Source: Streptomyces nigra (GTDB taxonomy: Bacteria; Actinomycetota; Actinomycetes; Streptomycetales; Streptomycetaceae). Taken from it: a DNA stretch of 64,000 nucleotides. The notes beneath the pieces were generated by a model, which saw nothing but the letters and a program-made list of their open reading frames with translations, ran no database searches and was not told the DNA's origin. This document shows, in pieces, positions 35,324 through 43,604 of this stretch. A program made the position numbers and the translations under genes. The DNA lies in the NCBI RefSeq assembly GCF_003074055.1, contig NZ_CP029043.1:2782501-2846500 (forward strand), given 5' to 3'. Position 1 is the first letter of the stretch. Each line of letters starts with the position of its first letter.

Positions 35324-36955
35324 TCACCTGTGCGGGGGCGGTCCGTCGATCGGGCGGCCGAGGACCCCGGGGCGCCGCTGCCACGGCCGGGGGCCGGTGG
35401 GCGGCCGGTAGGCGACGCCCAGGGCGTCCAGGCGCGCGTAGTGCGCGGCCATCCGCCGCTCGAAGCCGGCGAAGTCGCGCTCGGCCGGGGCGGGCAGGGC
35501 GCTCCAGGCGACCTCGGCGAAGGCGGCCAGGCGCGGGAACGTCTGGTAGTCGACGCGCGCGGCGTCCTCCATCACCTCGGTCCACACGTTGGCCTGCGTG
35601 CCGAGCACATGCCGGGCCTCGTCCCGCGTCAACTCCCCCGGCACCGGCTCGAACCGGTAGACGTCCTCCAGGGTGCGCACGTATCCGATCGGCACCGGCT
35701 CGTCGGCGCCGCCGTCCTGCCGGTGGTCCAGGTACACCTGCTGCTCGGGGCACATGACGACGTCGTGTCCCGCGCGGGCCGCCGCGACACCGCCCGCGTA
35801 GCCGCGCCAGGACGACACGGTGGCGCCCGGTGCGAGCCCGCCCTCCAGGATCTCGTCCCAGCCGATGAGCCGGCGTCCGCGCGCGGAGAGCCACCGGTCG
35901 AAATGGCCGATGAACCAGGCCTGGAGACCGTCCTCGTCCTTCACCCCGAGTTCCCGGACGCGCTTCTGGGCGGTGGGCGAGGCGCGCCACTGGTCCTTCA
36001 GGCATTCGTCGCCGCCGACATGGACGAACTCGCCGGGGAACAGTTCCAGGACTTCCTCGAACACCCCCTCGTAGAAGCGCAGGGTGCTGTCGGTGGGGGC
36101 GAGTACGTTCGGAGAGATCCCCCAGGTGTCCCAGACGGAGAGGGCGGTGGTGTCGATGACGTCGGTGTTGCCGAGTTCCGGGTACGCGGCGATCGCGGCC
36201 TGCGAGTGGCCGGGCACGTCGATTTCGGGGACGACGGTGATATGCCGCTCGGTCGCGTACGCCACGATCTCGCGGATGTCGTCCTGGGTGTAGAAGCCGC
36301 CGTGCGGCTTCTCCTCCCAGAGCGGCGAGGCGCGATGGCCGAATTTGGTGCGCGCCCGCCAGGCGCCGGTCTCCGTGAGCCGCGGGTACTTCCGGATCTC
36401 GATACGCCAGCCCTGGTCGTCCGTCAGATGGAAGTGGAAGACGTTGAGTTTGTGGGCGGCCATCAGGTCCAGGTGGCGCAGGACGCCGTCCTTGGGCATG
36501 AAGTGCCGGGCGACGTCCAGCATGAGTCCGCGCCAGCGGAATCGGGGCGCGTCCTCGACGGTCGCCGATGCGAGGACGGGAAGGGCGCCGGGGCGGACCG
36601 GGGCGCGGCGGAAGGCGTCCGGACCGAGGAGCTGACGCAGGGTCTGGGCGCCCCAGAAGACGCCGGCGGCGTCCCCGCCCCGGATCTCCACACCGTCGTG
36701 CGCGTCGGTGCGCAGGCGGTACGCCTCGGCGCCCAGGGTGTCGTCCAGGAGCAGCCGGACACCGCCTCGCGCGTCCGGCGGCCCAGGTCGCAGGGGCAGA
36801 CCGTACGCCGCGCCGAGCGTGGCGCGCAGCCAGCGCTCGGCGGTCCCGGTGCCGTCGGCGGCCCAGAGAGTGGTGTCGGCGCCGAGCGTGAGGGTGCCGT
36901 CGCGCGGGCCCTCGGTCGCGCGCGGCGCGGGAATCAGTTGCCGAGCGGAAGTCAC
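35324..36955 (-). CDS. Cytoplasmic beta-N-acetylhexosaminidase (GH20)
   Basis: A 543-residue glycosidase removing terminal GlcNAc/GalNAc by substrate-assisted catalysis. The catalytic D316-E317 pair is in HVGGDECLKDQW. The substrate-binding segments RGLMLDVARHFMP, FHFHLTDDQGWRIEI and VPEIDVPGHSQAAIAAYPEL match GH20. An N-terminal GH20b domain covers about 5-135. No signal peptide is present, so it acts on imported oligosaccharides. The GTG start at 36955 has AAAGGA 5 bases upstream and lies 1 base past the permease stop, making it the last gene of a sugar-import operon (probably chito-oligosaccharides, inferred from the enzyme). Confidence 0.93.
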   Translation of the reverse strand: MTSARQLIPAPRATEGPRDGTLTLGADTTLWAADGTGTAERWLRATLGAAYGLPLRPGPPDARGGVRLLLDDTLGAEAYRLRTDAHDGVEIRGGDAAGVFWGAQTLRQLLGPDAFRRAPVRPGALPVLASATVEDAPRFRWRGLMLDVARHFMPKDGVLRHLDLMAAHKLNVFHFHLTDDQGWRIEIRKYPRLTETGAWRARTKFGHRASPLWEEKPHGGFYTQDDIREIVAYATERHITVVPEIDVPGHSQAAIAAYPELGNTDVIDTTALSVWDTWGISPNVLAPTDSTLRFYEGVFEEVLELFPGEFVHVGGDECLKDQWRASPTAQKRVRELGVKDEDGLQAWFIGHFDRWLSARGRRLIGWDEILEGGLAPGATVSSWRGYAGGVAAARAGHDVVMCPEQQVYLDHRQDGGADEPVPIGYVRTLEDVYRFEPVPGELTRDEARHVLGTQANVWTEVMEDAARVDYQTFPRLAAFAEVAWSALPAPAERDFAGFERRMAAHYARLDALGVAYRPPTGPRPWQRRPGVLGRPIDGPPPHR

Positions 36956-36956
36956 A

Positions 36957-37799
36957 TCAGTCCTTTACCGCCCCGCCCAGCCCCGACACCAGTCGCCGCT
37001 GTACGAGGACGAAGAAGATCAGCACCGGAATCGTCATCACCGTGGACGCCGCCATCACTCCGCCCCAGTCCGGCTCGTCGGGCTTGTAGAAGACGAGCAG
37101 GGCCATCGGAAGGGTGGACTGGGAGGTGTCGCTGATGATGAACGACTTGGCGAACAGGAAGTCGTTCCAGGCGGAGATGAAGGAAAACACGCTCGTGGCC
37201 ACGAGGCCCGGGAAGACCAGGGGGAAAAGGATCTGCCACAGGAATCGCGACCGGCTCGCTCCGTCGAGCGCGGCGGCCTCCTCCAGGGCCTCCGGAACGG
37301 CCTTCACAAACCCCCGCAGCATCCAGATCGCGAAGGGCAGCGAGAAGGCGATGTGGGGCAGGATCAGCGACCCCAGGGTGTTCAGCTGGCCGAAGTCCCG
37401 CATGAGGAAGAACAGCGGGATCGTCAGGGCCTCGACGGGCACCATCTGGGCCACCAGAAACATGATGAGCAGGGTGGTCCGGAAGCGGAACCGGAATCGC
37501 GTCACCGCGGTCGCGGCGAGAAAGGCGATGAGCGCCGAGACGACCACGACCGTGCACGCGACGACAAGACTGTTGACGAAGTAGCGGCCGAATTCGTTCT
37601 GCTCGAAGACCCTCCGGAAGGAATCCAGGGAGGGCGACAGGGTCCACGGCCGGGGCTCGGTGGACTCGATCTCCCCGGCCGGTTTGAAGGCGCCGAGCAC
37701 CATCCAGTAGAGCGGGAAGGCCACCGCCACGGCGATCAGCAGCGCGGTGGTCTCCGCGAGCAGCCGCCAGGGACGCCGTACGAGACGCCTCGCGTTCAT
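36957..37799 (-). CDS. Carbohydrate ABC transporter permease (MalG type)
   Basis: A 280-residue inner-membrane permease with six predicted helices. The N-terminal anchor is LLAETTALLIAVAVAFPLYW. The EAA loop is EALEEAAALDGASRSRFLWQILFPLVFPGL, followed by FSFISAWNDFLFAKSF, typical of CUT1 MalG-like subunits. ATG 37799 is 5 bases after the partner permease stop. No ATPase is encoded here; Streptomyces CUT1 importers commonly share MsiK (established knowledge, not in window). Confidence 0.93.
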   Translation of the reverse strand: MNARRLVRRPWRLLAETTALLIAVAVAFPLYWMVLGAFKPAGEIESTEPRPWTLSPSLDSFRRVFEQNEFGRYFVNSLVVACTVVVVSALIAFLAATAVTRFRFRFRTTLLIMFLVAQMVPVEALTIPLFFLMRDFGQLNTLGSLILPHIAFSLPFAIWMLRGFVKAVPEALEEAAALDGASRSRFLWQILFPLVFPGLVATSVFSFISAWNDFLFAKSFIISDTSQSTLPMALLVFYKPDEPDWGGVMAASTVMTIPVLIFFVLVQRRLVSGLGGAVKD

Positions 37800-37804
37800 C
37801 GGCC

Positions 37805-38710
37805 TCACAGTTCCTCTCCCTGCCGGCGCAGCAGCCGCAGGTACACGAGCGTGACCGCGAGCAGGAGCAGCAGCATCACGACGCCGATCGCCGAACCCAG
37901 GCTGTACTGGGAGGACGCGAACGCCTTCTGGTAGGCGTACACGTTCAGCACCAGGTTCTGGCCGGCGATGCCGCCGCCGTTGGTCATGACGTAGATCTGG
38001 GTGAAGACCTTGAAGTCCCAGATCACCGACTGGATGGTGACGACGACCAGGATCGGCCGGAGCATCGGCGCGAGCACCGAGCGCCAGATCCGCCACTGGG
38101 AGGCGCCGTCCAGGGAGGCGGCCTCCAGCACCTCGGACGGGACGGCCCGGATGCCCGCGTAGACCGTCACCATGACGAACGGGAAGGAGCACCAGACCAC
38201 TTCGAGCAGCACCAGGAAGAAGGCGCTGAAGCGTCCGTACGTCCAGGAGTGGTCGCCGAGCCCCAGCAGCCGGTTGACCGGCCCGAAGTCCGGGTCGAAC
38301 AGGAACAGCCAGACCGTCGACCCGGTGATGGCCGGGGTGGCCCAGGCGCCGAGCGCTGCCAGCATCAGCGCCAGCCGCGGCACGGCCCGCACCCGGGTCA
38401 GCAGCACGGCGAGCGCGCAGCCGACCGCCAGGGTCGACACGACGCAGGCCGCCGCGAAGCCGACCGTGGCGATGAGCACCTGCCAGAACTGCTCGTCGGA
38501 GAACAGCTCCGTGTAGTTCCCGAACCCCTGGAAGGTGGTCGGCTCGCCCCCGCTGACCTGGGCCTGGGTGTACTCGAAGAACGAGATCAGCCCGAGCTGG
38601 TAGACGGGGTAGACGAGCAGTCCGCCGATGACGACGAGGGCGGGGGCGAGGTAGAGCCAGGGTGTCGTGCTCCGCGGGCGGCGGGCCCGCGGCCGGGCGG
38701 GCGCTCTCAT
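37805..38710 (-). CDS. Carbohydrate ABC transporter permease (MalF type)
   Basis: A 301-residue inner-membrane permease. A basic, Pro/Arg-rich start precedes WLYLAPALVVIGGLLVYPVYQ. The EAA region is VPSEVLEAASLDGASQWRIWRSVLAPML, and the C-terminal helix SAIGVVMLLLLLAVTLVYL. It pairs with the MalG-type permease just downstream. ATG 38710 overlaps the binding-protein stop as ATGA, so the two are translationally coupled. Confidence 0.93.
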   Translation of the reverse strand: MRAPARPRARRPRSTTPWLYLAPALVVIGGLLVYPVYQLGLISFFEYTQAQVSGGEPTTFQGFGNYTELFSDEQFWQVLIATVGFAAACVVSTLAVGCALAVLLTRVRAVPRLALMLAALGAWATPAITGSTVWLFLFDPDFGPVNRLLGLGDHSWTYGRFSAFFLVLLEVVWCSFPFVMVTVYAGIRAVPSEVLEAASLDGASQWRIWRSVLAPMLRPILVVVTIQSVIWDFKVFTQIYVMTNGGGIAGQNLVLNVYAYQKAFASSQYSLGSAIGVVMLLLLLAVTLVYLRLLRRQGEEL

Positions 38711-40020
38711 CCGGCGGAGCCGAACGCCGCGTCCATCTTCTTCGCCGCGTCGCGGGAGGCCCCGGCGACGTCCTTCTTGCCGCTGATGACCTCCTGGAAC
38801 ATGGTCGGCAGGACCAGCGACGCGTCGATCTGGGCCCAGGCGGGCGAGGCGGGGACGAACTTGGTGCCCGCGGCGAGCGTCTCGACGAACGGCTTCACGT
38901 ACGGCTTCTTCGCCGCGGCCTCACGGCGTACGTCGGCGAACGTCGGCAGGAAGCCCATGGCCTCGAACATGGACTCCTGGGTGTCCTTGGCGGCCAGCCG
39001 CTCCATCAGCTGGACGGCGAGCGTGCGGTGCGACGTGCTCTTCAGGACGCCGATGTTGTTGCCGCCCGCGAACGCCGGCGCGACCGATCCGGACTTCACC
39101 CCCGGAAGGGGGACGACGGCGTACTTGCCCTTGACCTTGCCGGCCTCCACGGCGGCGTGGCTGAAGTCGCCGCCGATGGCCATGCCGGCCTTGCCCGCCG
39201 CGAACGCGGTGACGGTGTCGTTGCCGCCCATGCCGGCGCACTTGGCGGCGGGGCAGTTGTCGTCGGAGAACAGTGAGGTGTAGGCCTTGACGCCCTTCTG
39301 GGCCGCGGCGCTGTCGATCGCGGAGGCGTACGAGCCGCCCTTGCCCTCGGCGAGCTCCCCGCCGTTGGCCCATACGAACGGCATGGCGCCGTAGGTGTAG
39401 GCGCCGCCGACGACCAGGCCGTACAACTCGGGCTTCTCGGCGCGTATCTTGCGGGCCGTCGTGGCCAACTCGTCCATGGTCTCCGGCACTTCCAGGCCGA
39501 GTTCCTCGAACACGTCGGTGCGGTAGTACAGGGCGCGGACGCCGACGTAGAAGGGCGCTCCGTAGACCTTGCCGTCGACGGTGACGGACTGGCGGGCGGT
39601 GGGGTCGGTGTCCTTGGCCTCGTCCCAGGCGGCGAAGTCCTCGGTGACGTCGAGGAGTCCGCCGTCCTTCACATAGCCGGCGGTGTCGGTGTTGCCGTAC
39701 TCCATGAGGTCCGGGGCCGACTCGGGGTCGTTGAAGGCGGCCTTGACGCGCTGGGCGCGGGTCTCGACGGGGATGTACTCGACGTCGACCTTGGTGCCCT
39801 CGTGCTGCTTCTCGAAGTCGGCGACGACGGCCTCGACGACCTTCTCCTTGGGCTTGTTGCCGACTTCCTGGAAGAGCCAGACCCGCAGGGTGCCGGTCTT
39901 CTCGTCCGTGTCGGAGGAGGAGTCGCCGGTGGTCTGGGGGGCGCAGGCGGAGACGATCAGGGCGGTGGCCGCGAGGGCGGTGGCGCCCAGGACACGGACG
40001 GCGGGCTTCCTGGTGTTCAT
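38707..40020 (-). CDS. Sugar-binding lipoprotein of a CUT1 ABC transporter
   Basis: A 437-residue extracellular binding protein. The lipoprotein signal MNTRKPAVRVLGATALAATA is followed by lipobox ALIVSAC with C26 as the acylation site. The mature part is the family-1 solute-binding fold (TLRVWLFQEV; ADFEKQHEGTKVDVEYIP; DLMEYGNTDTAGYV; KAGMAIGGDFSHAAV). ATG 40020 follows GGAGGAG by 5 bases. It is the first gene of the operon with two permeases and the GH20 enzyme. A DasR-like inverted repeat lies about 90 bases upstream. Confidence 0.93.
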   Translation of the reverse strand: MNTRKPAVRVLGATALAATALIVSACAPQTTGDSSSDTDEKTGTLRVWLFQEVGNKPKEKVVEAVVADFEKQHEGTKVDVEYIPVETRAQRVKAAFNDPESAPDLMEYGNTDTAGYVKDGGLLDVTEDFAAWDEAKDTDPTARQSVTVDGKVYGAPFYVGVRALYYRTDVFEELGLEVPETMDELATTARKIRAEKPELYGLVVGGAYTYGAMPFVWANGGELAEGKGGSYASAIDSAAAQKGVKAYTSLFSDDNCPAAKCAGMGGNDTVTAFAAGKAGMAIGGDFSHAAVEAGKVKGKYAVVPLPGVKSGSVAPAFAGGNNIGVLKSTSHRTLAVQLMERLAAKDTQESMFEAMGFLPTFADVRREAAAKKPYVKPFVETLAAGTKFVPASPAWAQIDASLVLPTMFQEVISGKKDVAGASRDAAKKMDAAFGSAG

Positions 40021-40112
40021 GGCACTCCTCCGATGAGGCGTTGCATCACGCGCAATGACGGTTTCGCTGTGCACAACACCGGGAGGCTAGGGAGTTCATG
40101 AACACGACCACA

Positions 40113-40128
40113 AGAGGTCTCAACCACT
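40113..40128 (-). promoter_or_regulatory. DasR-like operator (dre) candidate upstream of the sugar ABC operon
   Basis: On the minus strand the site reads AGTGGTTGAGACCTCT, matching 12 of 16 positions of the dre consensus as I recall it (ACTGGTCTAGACCACT). The flanking GTTCATGAAC at 40094-40103 is a perfect 10-bp palindrome. The downstream genes (binding protein, permeases, hexosaminidase) fit GlcNAc/chitin control. Confidence 0.45.
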
Positions 40129-40169
40129 CTGTGACCGGCCGACGCACTCCGTGCAACGGCCGAACAGCA

Positions 40170-40209
40170 CAAAGGCCCCCAGGATGCGCGAAACGCATCC
40201 TGGGGGCCT
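40170..40209 (-). terminator. Terminator of the DUF3039 gene
   Basis: A perfect 16-bp stem, AGGCCCCCAGGATGCG (40173-40188) and CGCATCCTGGGGGCCT (40194-40209), with loop CGAAA. On the minus strand it is followed by TTTGTGCTG. It lies 28 bases past the DUF3039 stop. Confidence 0.9.
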
Positions 40210-40236
40210 CGGCACGCGGGTCCGGGGAGGACGGGC

Positions 40237-40524
40237 CTACTTGTCGCCCTTGCCCTTGCCCTTGTCGTCGCCGCCCGCGCCCATGGATTCGTAGATCTCC
40301 TTGCACATGGGACACACGGGATACTTCTTGGGGTCGCGGCCCGGCACCCAGACCTTGCCGCAGAGCGCCACGACGGGGGTCCCGTCGAGGGCGCTCGCCA
40401 TGATCTTGTCCTTCTGGACGTAGTGGGCGAAGCGCTCGTGGTCGCCGTCGCCGTGGGAAGTCTGCGGCGTGGGCTCGACGAGGGTCCCCGTACCAGTCCC
40501 GCGCTCGGGCTCGAGAGTGCTCAT
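40237..40524 (-). CDS. DUF3039 family protein (small zinc-ribbon-like)
   Basis: A 95-residue protein matching the actinobacterial DUF3039 family. It contains RFAHYVQKDKIMASALDGTPVVALCGKVW and VCPMCKEIYESMG, with three cysteines (CGK and CPMC) suggesting metal binding. The C-terminus is Lys/Gly-rich (DDKGKGKGDK). ATG 40524 was chosen where homology begins. Function is unknown. It lies 29 bases downstream of the YqgE gene and is probably cotranscribed. Confidence 0.85.
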   Translation of the reverse strand: MSTLEPERGTGTGTLVEPTPQTSHGDGDHERFAHYVQKDKIMASALDGTPVVALCGKVWVPGRDPKKYPVCPMCKEIYESMGAGGDDKGKGKGDK

Positions 40525-40553
40525 ACCGCCAAGGGTACTGAAGCTCACAGCCA

Positions 40554-41126
40554 TCAGTTGAGCGAAGGGTCGTCCGGATACGTGGCCACCATCGCGAGCT
40601 CGTTGCGCTGGCGGCGCAGCACCTCGCGCCACAGCCGCTCGGGCGCGGGGGACGACACGTCACCGGGCTCGGACTCGACGACGTACCAGGCGCCGTCGAC
40701 CAGTTCGTCCTCCAGCTGGCCGGGCCCCCAGCCGGCGTACCCGGCGAAGATCCGCAGCGACCCCACGGCCGACGCCAGCAGCTCCGGCGGCGCCTCCAGG
40801 TCCACCAGGCCGATCGCACCGTGCACCCGGCGCCAGCCCAGCGGGGCGCTGTCCCCGGCCGCGTCGCCGGGGATCACGGCGACGCCGAGCGCCGAGTCCA
40901 GCGACACCGGGCCGCCCTGGAAGACGACGCCGGGCTCGCCGGTGAGATCCGCCCAGCCCTCCAGGATGTCGCCCACGTCGACGGGGGTCGGCCGGTTGAG
41001 GACGACACCGAGGGAGCCCTCCTCGTCGTGGTCGAGAAGGAGCACCACCGCGCGGTCGAAGTTCGGGTCCGCCAGGGCGGGCGTGGCCACGAGCAGCCGC
41101 CCTGTGAGCGAGGACACCTCGGTCAT
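40554..41126 (-). CDS. YqgE/AlgH family protein (UPF0301)
   Basis: A 190-residue protein of the YqgE/AlgH fold. Signature segments are LTGRLLVATPALADPNFDRAVVLLLDHDEEGSLGVVLNRP, VFQGGPVS and RIFAGYAGWGPGQLEDEL. The molecular role is unsettled; it was first linked to alginate regulation in Pseudomonas. ATG 41126 (MTEVSSL) is the conserved start; the upstream extension is not homologous. It is divergent from murA across about 300 bp. Confidence 0.9.
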   Translation of the reverse strand: MTEVSSLTGRLLVATPALADPNFDRAVVLLLDHDEEGSLGVVLNRPTPVDVGDILEGWADLTGEPGVVFQGGPVSLDSALGVAVIPGDAAGDSAPLGWRRVHGAIGLVDLEAPPELLASAVGSLRIFAGYAGWGPGQLEDELVDGAWYVVESEPGDVSSPAPERLWREVLRRQRNELAMVATYPDDPSLN

Positions 41127-41424
41127 GCCAGACATGATCCCGCATCTTCCCCCCACATGGGGAGGCAATGCCGCTTCGCGGGGGAACCCGGCCGGGGCGG
41201 GAGGGAGCGTCCTGGTGAGGCCGGGTCCGCCGGGGGCGGTGGGACACGGGTGTGCGCCCCGGGGCGCGGGGAGGGGTGGTGACCGCTCGTGCCCGGCGCG
41301 GAACCGTTCGTGTTGTGACAGGACTATGACGTCGCTGAGCCCTGCTCGGGCTTACTCCAGGGGGGTGCGCGGCGATTACCCTTTCCCTTCTGGCCCCTGC
41401 CCGACTCATCGGAACGCGAGATAC
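41127..41424. other. Divergent intergenic region yqgE/murA
   Basis: 298 bp without a supported gene. It must hold promoters in both directions. A TATGAC hexamer near 41323-41328, with TTCGTG/TTGTGA words just upstream, is a possible murA promoter, but the spacing is poor, so no call is made. murA itself lacks a strong Shine-Dalgarno (GGAACGCGAG). Confidence 0.35.
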
Positions 41425-42771
41425 ATGACCGTCAACGGCAATGACGATGTACTGCTTGTCCACGGCGGAACCCCGCTCGAGGGCGAGATCCGTGTCCGCG
41501 GTGCGAAGAACCTCGTACCGAAGGCCATGGTCGCCGCCCTCCTGGGCAGTGGCCCAAGCCGACTGCGCAACGTCCCCGACATCCGGGACGTCCGGGTCGT
41601 CCGCGGCCTGCTCCAACTGCACGGTGTCACCGTCCGACCGGGCGAGGAGCCCGGCGAGCTGGTGATGGACCCGTCGCACGTCGAGAGCGCCAACGTCGCT
41701 GACATCGATGCCCACGCGGGATCGAGCCGGATCCCGATCCTGTTCTGCGGCCCGCTGCTGCACCGCCTCGGCCACGCCTTCATCCCGGGCCTCGGCGGCT
41801 GCGACATCGGCGGCCGGCCCATCGACTTCCACTTCGAGGTGCTGCGGCAGTTCGGCGCGCGGATCGAGAAGCGGGCCGACGGGCAGTACCTGGAGGCCCC
41901 GCAGCGGCTGCGCGGCACCAAGATCCGGCTGCCGTACCCGTCCGTCGGCGCGACCGAGCAGGTCCTGCTGACGGCCGTCCTCGCGGAGGGCGTCACCGAG
42001 CTCTCGAACGCGGCCGTCGAGCCGGAGATCGAGGACCTCATCTGCGTGCTGCAGAAGATGGGCGCCATCATCGCGATGGACACCGACCGCACCATCCGCA
42101 TCACCGGTGTCGACAAACTCGACGGCTACGCCCACCGCGCCCTGCCGGACCGCCTGGAGGCCGCCTCGTGGGCGTCCGCGGCGCTGGCGACCGAGGGCAA
42201 CATCTACGTCCGTGGAGCGCAGCAGCGCTCGATGATGACGTTCCTCAACACCTACCGGAAGGTGGGCGGTGCCTTCGAGATCGACGACGAGGGCATCCGT
42301 TTCTGGCACCCCGGCGGCCAGTTGAAGTCCATCGCGCTGGAGACGGACGTGCACCCGGGCTTCCAGACCGACTGGCAGCAGCCGCTGGTGGTCGCGCTGA
42401 CGCAGGCGACGGGCCTGTCCATCATCCACGAGACGGTCTACGAGTCCCGCCTCGGCTTCACCTCCGCCCTGAACCAGATGGGCGCGCACATCCAGCTGTA
42501 CCGCGAGTGCCTGGGCGGCTCCGACTGCCGTTTCGGGCAGCGCAACTTCCTGCACTCCGCCGTCGTCTCGGGCCCCACGAAGCTCCAGGGCGCCGATCTG
42601 GTCATCCCCGACCTGCGCGGCGGCTTCTCGTACCTCATCGCGGCGCTGGCGGCCCAGGGCACGTCCCGGGTCCACGGCATCGAACTGATCAACCGCGGCT
42701 ACGAGAACTTCATGGAGAAGCTGGTCGAGCTGGGCGCGAAGGTCGAACTCCCGGGCAAGGCGCTCGGCTGA
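41425..42771 (+). CDS. murA: UDP-N-acetylglucosamine 1-carboxyvinyltransferase
   Basis: A 448-residue cytoplasmic enzyme for the first committed step of peptidoglycan synthesis: PEP + UDP-GlcNAc to enolpyruvyl-UDP-GlcNAc. K28-N29 (RGAKNLVPKAM) and C126 in PGLGGCDIGGRPIDFH are the conserved active-site residues. The presence of Cys predicts fosfomycin sensitivity of the enzyme. The inside-out alpha/beta barrel repeats are complete to NFMEKLVELGAKVELPGKALG. The last 61 bases are duplicated exactly 122 bp downstream. Confidence 0.96.
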   Translation: MTVNGNDDVLLVHGGTPLEGEIRVRGAKNLVPKAMVAALLGSGPSRLRNVPDIRDVRVVRGLLQLHGVTVRPGEEPGELVMDPSHVESANVADIDAHAGSSRIPILFCGPLLHRLGHAFIPGLGGCDIGGRPIDFHFEVLRQFGARIEKRADGQYLEAPQRLRGTKIRLPYPSVGATEQVLLTAVLAEGVTELSNAAVEPEIEDLICVLQKMGAIIAMDTDRTIRITGVDKLDGYAHRALPDRLEAASWASAALATEGNIYVRGAQQRSMMTFLNTYRKVGGAFEIDDEGIRFWHPGGQLKSIALETDVHPGFQTDWQQPLVVALTQATGLSIIHETVYESRLGFTSALNQMGAHIQLYRECLGGSDCRFGQRNFLHSAVVSGPTKLQGADLVIPDLRGGFSYLIAALAAQGTSRVHGIELINRGYENFMEKLVELGAKVELPGKALG

Positions 42772-42893
42772 CCGTGCCACGCGGCGCCGTCCCCGGCTGG
42801 GGGTCCGGGGGTCATCCCCCGGGCAGGCGCAGCATGGAGAAGCTGGTCGAGCTGGGCGCGAAGGTCGAACTCCCGGGCAAGGCGCTCGGCTGA
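42711..42893 (+). repeat. Exact 61-bp duplication of the murA 3' end
   Basis: Bases 42711-42771 (from CATGGAGAAGCTGG to the stop codon) recur without a mismatch at 42833-42893. The spacer (42772-42832) is also 61 bp, GC-rich, and contains GGGGGTCCGGGGGTCATCCCCC, a hairpin-forming word common in Streptomyces intergenic repeats. The second copy could read MEKLVELGAKVELPGKALG but has no ribosome-binding site. Confidence 0.95.
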
Positions 42894-42905
42894 GGCTGTA
42901 CATGG

Positions 42906-42945
42906 CGAAGGGGCGGTCACCCGGAATCGGGTGACCGCCCCTTCG
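42906..42945. terminator. Bidirectional terminator between murA and hupA
   Basis: A perfect 18-bp stem, CGAAGGGGCGGTCACCCG (42906-42923) and CGGGTGACCGCCCCTTCG (42928-42945), with a GAAT tetraloop. It lies between convergent murA (+) and HU (-). Confidence 0.92.
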
Positions 42946-42970
42946 GCGTCTCTCGCTCGAGGCGGAGCGC

Positions 42971-43252
42971 TTACTTGCCCTTCGCGGCTTCCTTGAGCTT
43001 GGAGCCCGCGGAGACCTTCACGCTGTAGCCGGCGGGGATCTGGATCGGGTCGCCGGTCTGCGGGTTGCGGGCGGTGCGAGCGGCACGGTGGGTGCGCTCG
43101 AAGGTCAGGAAGCCAGGGATGGTGACCTTCTCGTCGCCCTTGGCGACGACCTCGCCGACGGTCTCGGCGAACGCGGCCAGCACGGCGTCGGCGTCCTTGC
43201 GGGTCACCTCGGCGCGGTCGGCCAGCGCGGCCACCAGCTCACTGCGGTTCAT
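42971..43252 (-). CDS. hupA: HU family DNA-binding protein
   Basis: A 93-residue nucleoid protein: MNRSELVAALADRAEVTRKD (dimerisation helices), VTIPGFLTFERTHRAARTARNPQTGDPIQIPAG (the DNA-binding beta arm with the RNPQTG signature) and a Lys-rich end. It lacks the long basic C-terminal extension of HupS-type actinobacterial HU, so it is the short HupA-like form. GGGAG lies 7 bases before ATG 43252. It converges on murA. Confidence 0.95.
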   Translation of the reverse strand: MNRSELVAALADRAEVTRKDADAVLAAFAETVGEVVAKGDEKVTIPGFLTFERTHRAARTARNPQTGDPIQIPAGYSVKVSAGSKLKEAAKGK

Positions 43253-43604
43253 GTTGTTACTCCCGTGTTCAATTGCCTTGAGGCGTGCCACGCGGCGGAG
43301 CCGCATGTCGGGCACAGCGGTGTCGATGCTGCCAGGGTCCTCGGTCGGTCCCCGGACCGGGTCCGTGGCCAGACCCTCGCGCCCAGGGACGCATCCTGCC
43401 CCTACCTGCGGCGGGAAAGCCAATCCGGCACCCGGAGGAGTCGTGAGAACACCCTTGGGAGTCACACGAAGAGAGGGCCTGAGCCTGGCCGTCACGATAA
43501 ACGGCGAAAACAGGCCTCAGGTTCCGCGACGCGCCGTCACAAGGGCTTGCCGTGGTGATCCTCACAGCCCGGTCACACGTGCCGGTTACCCCGCCGCACG
43601 GGGC
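43253..43604. other. Intergenic region upstream of hupA
   Basis: 352 bp between hupA and the malic enzyme stop. It contains an imperfect stem CCTGAG-CCTG...CAGG-CCTCAGG (43478-43521) enclosing an inner GCCGT...ACGGC hairpin. The only AT-rich words are near 43495-43510 (ATAAACGGCGAAAAC). No ORF with plausible coding bias was found. The hairpin may terminate the malic enzyme transcript; hupA promoter elements are not resolved. Confidence 0.4.

Noticed and set aside
42833..42893. A separate mini-gene encoding MEKLVELGAKVELPGKALG
   Set aside because: No ribosome-binding site; it is an exact copy of the murA end and most simply a duplication by-product.
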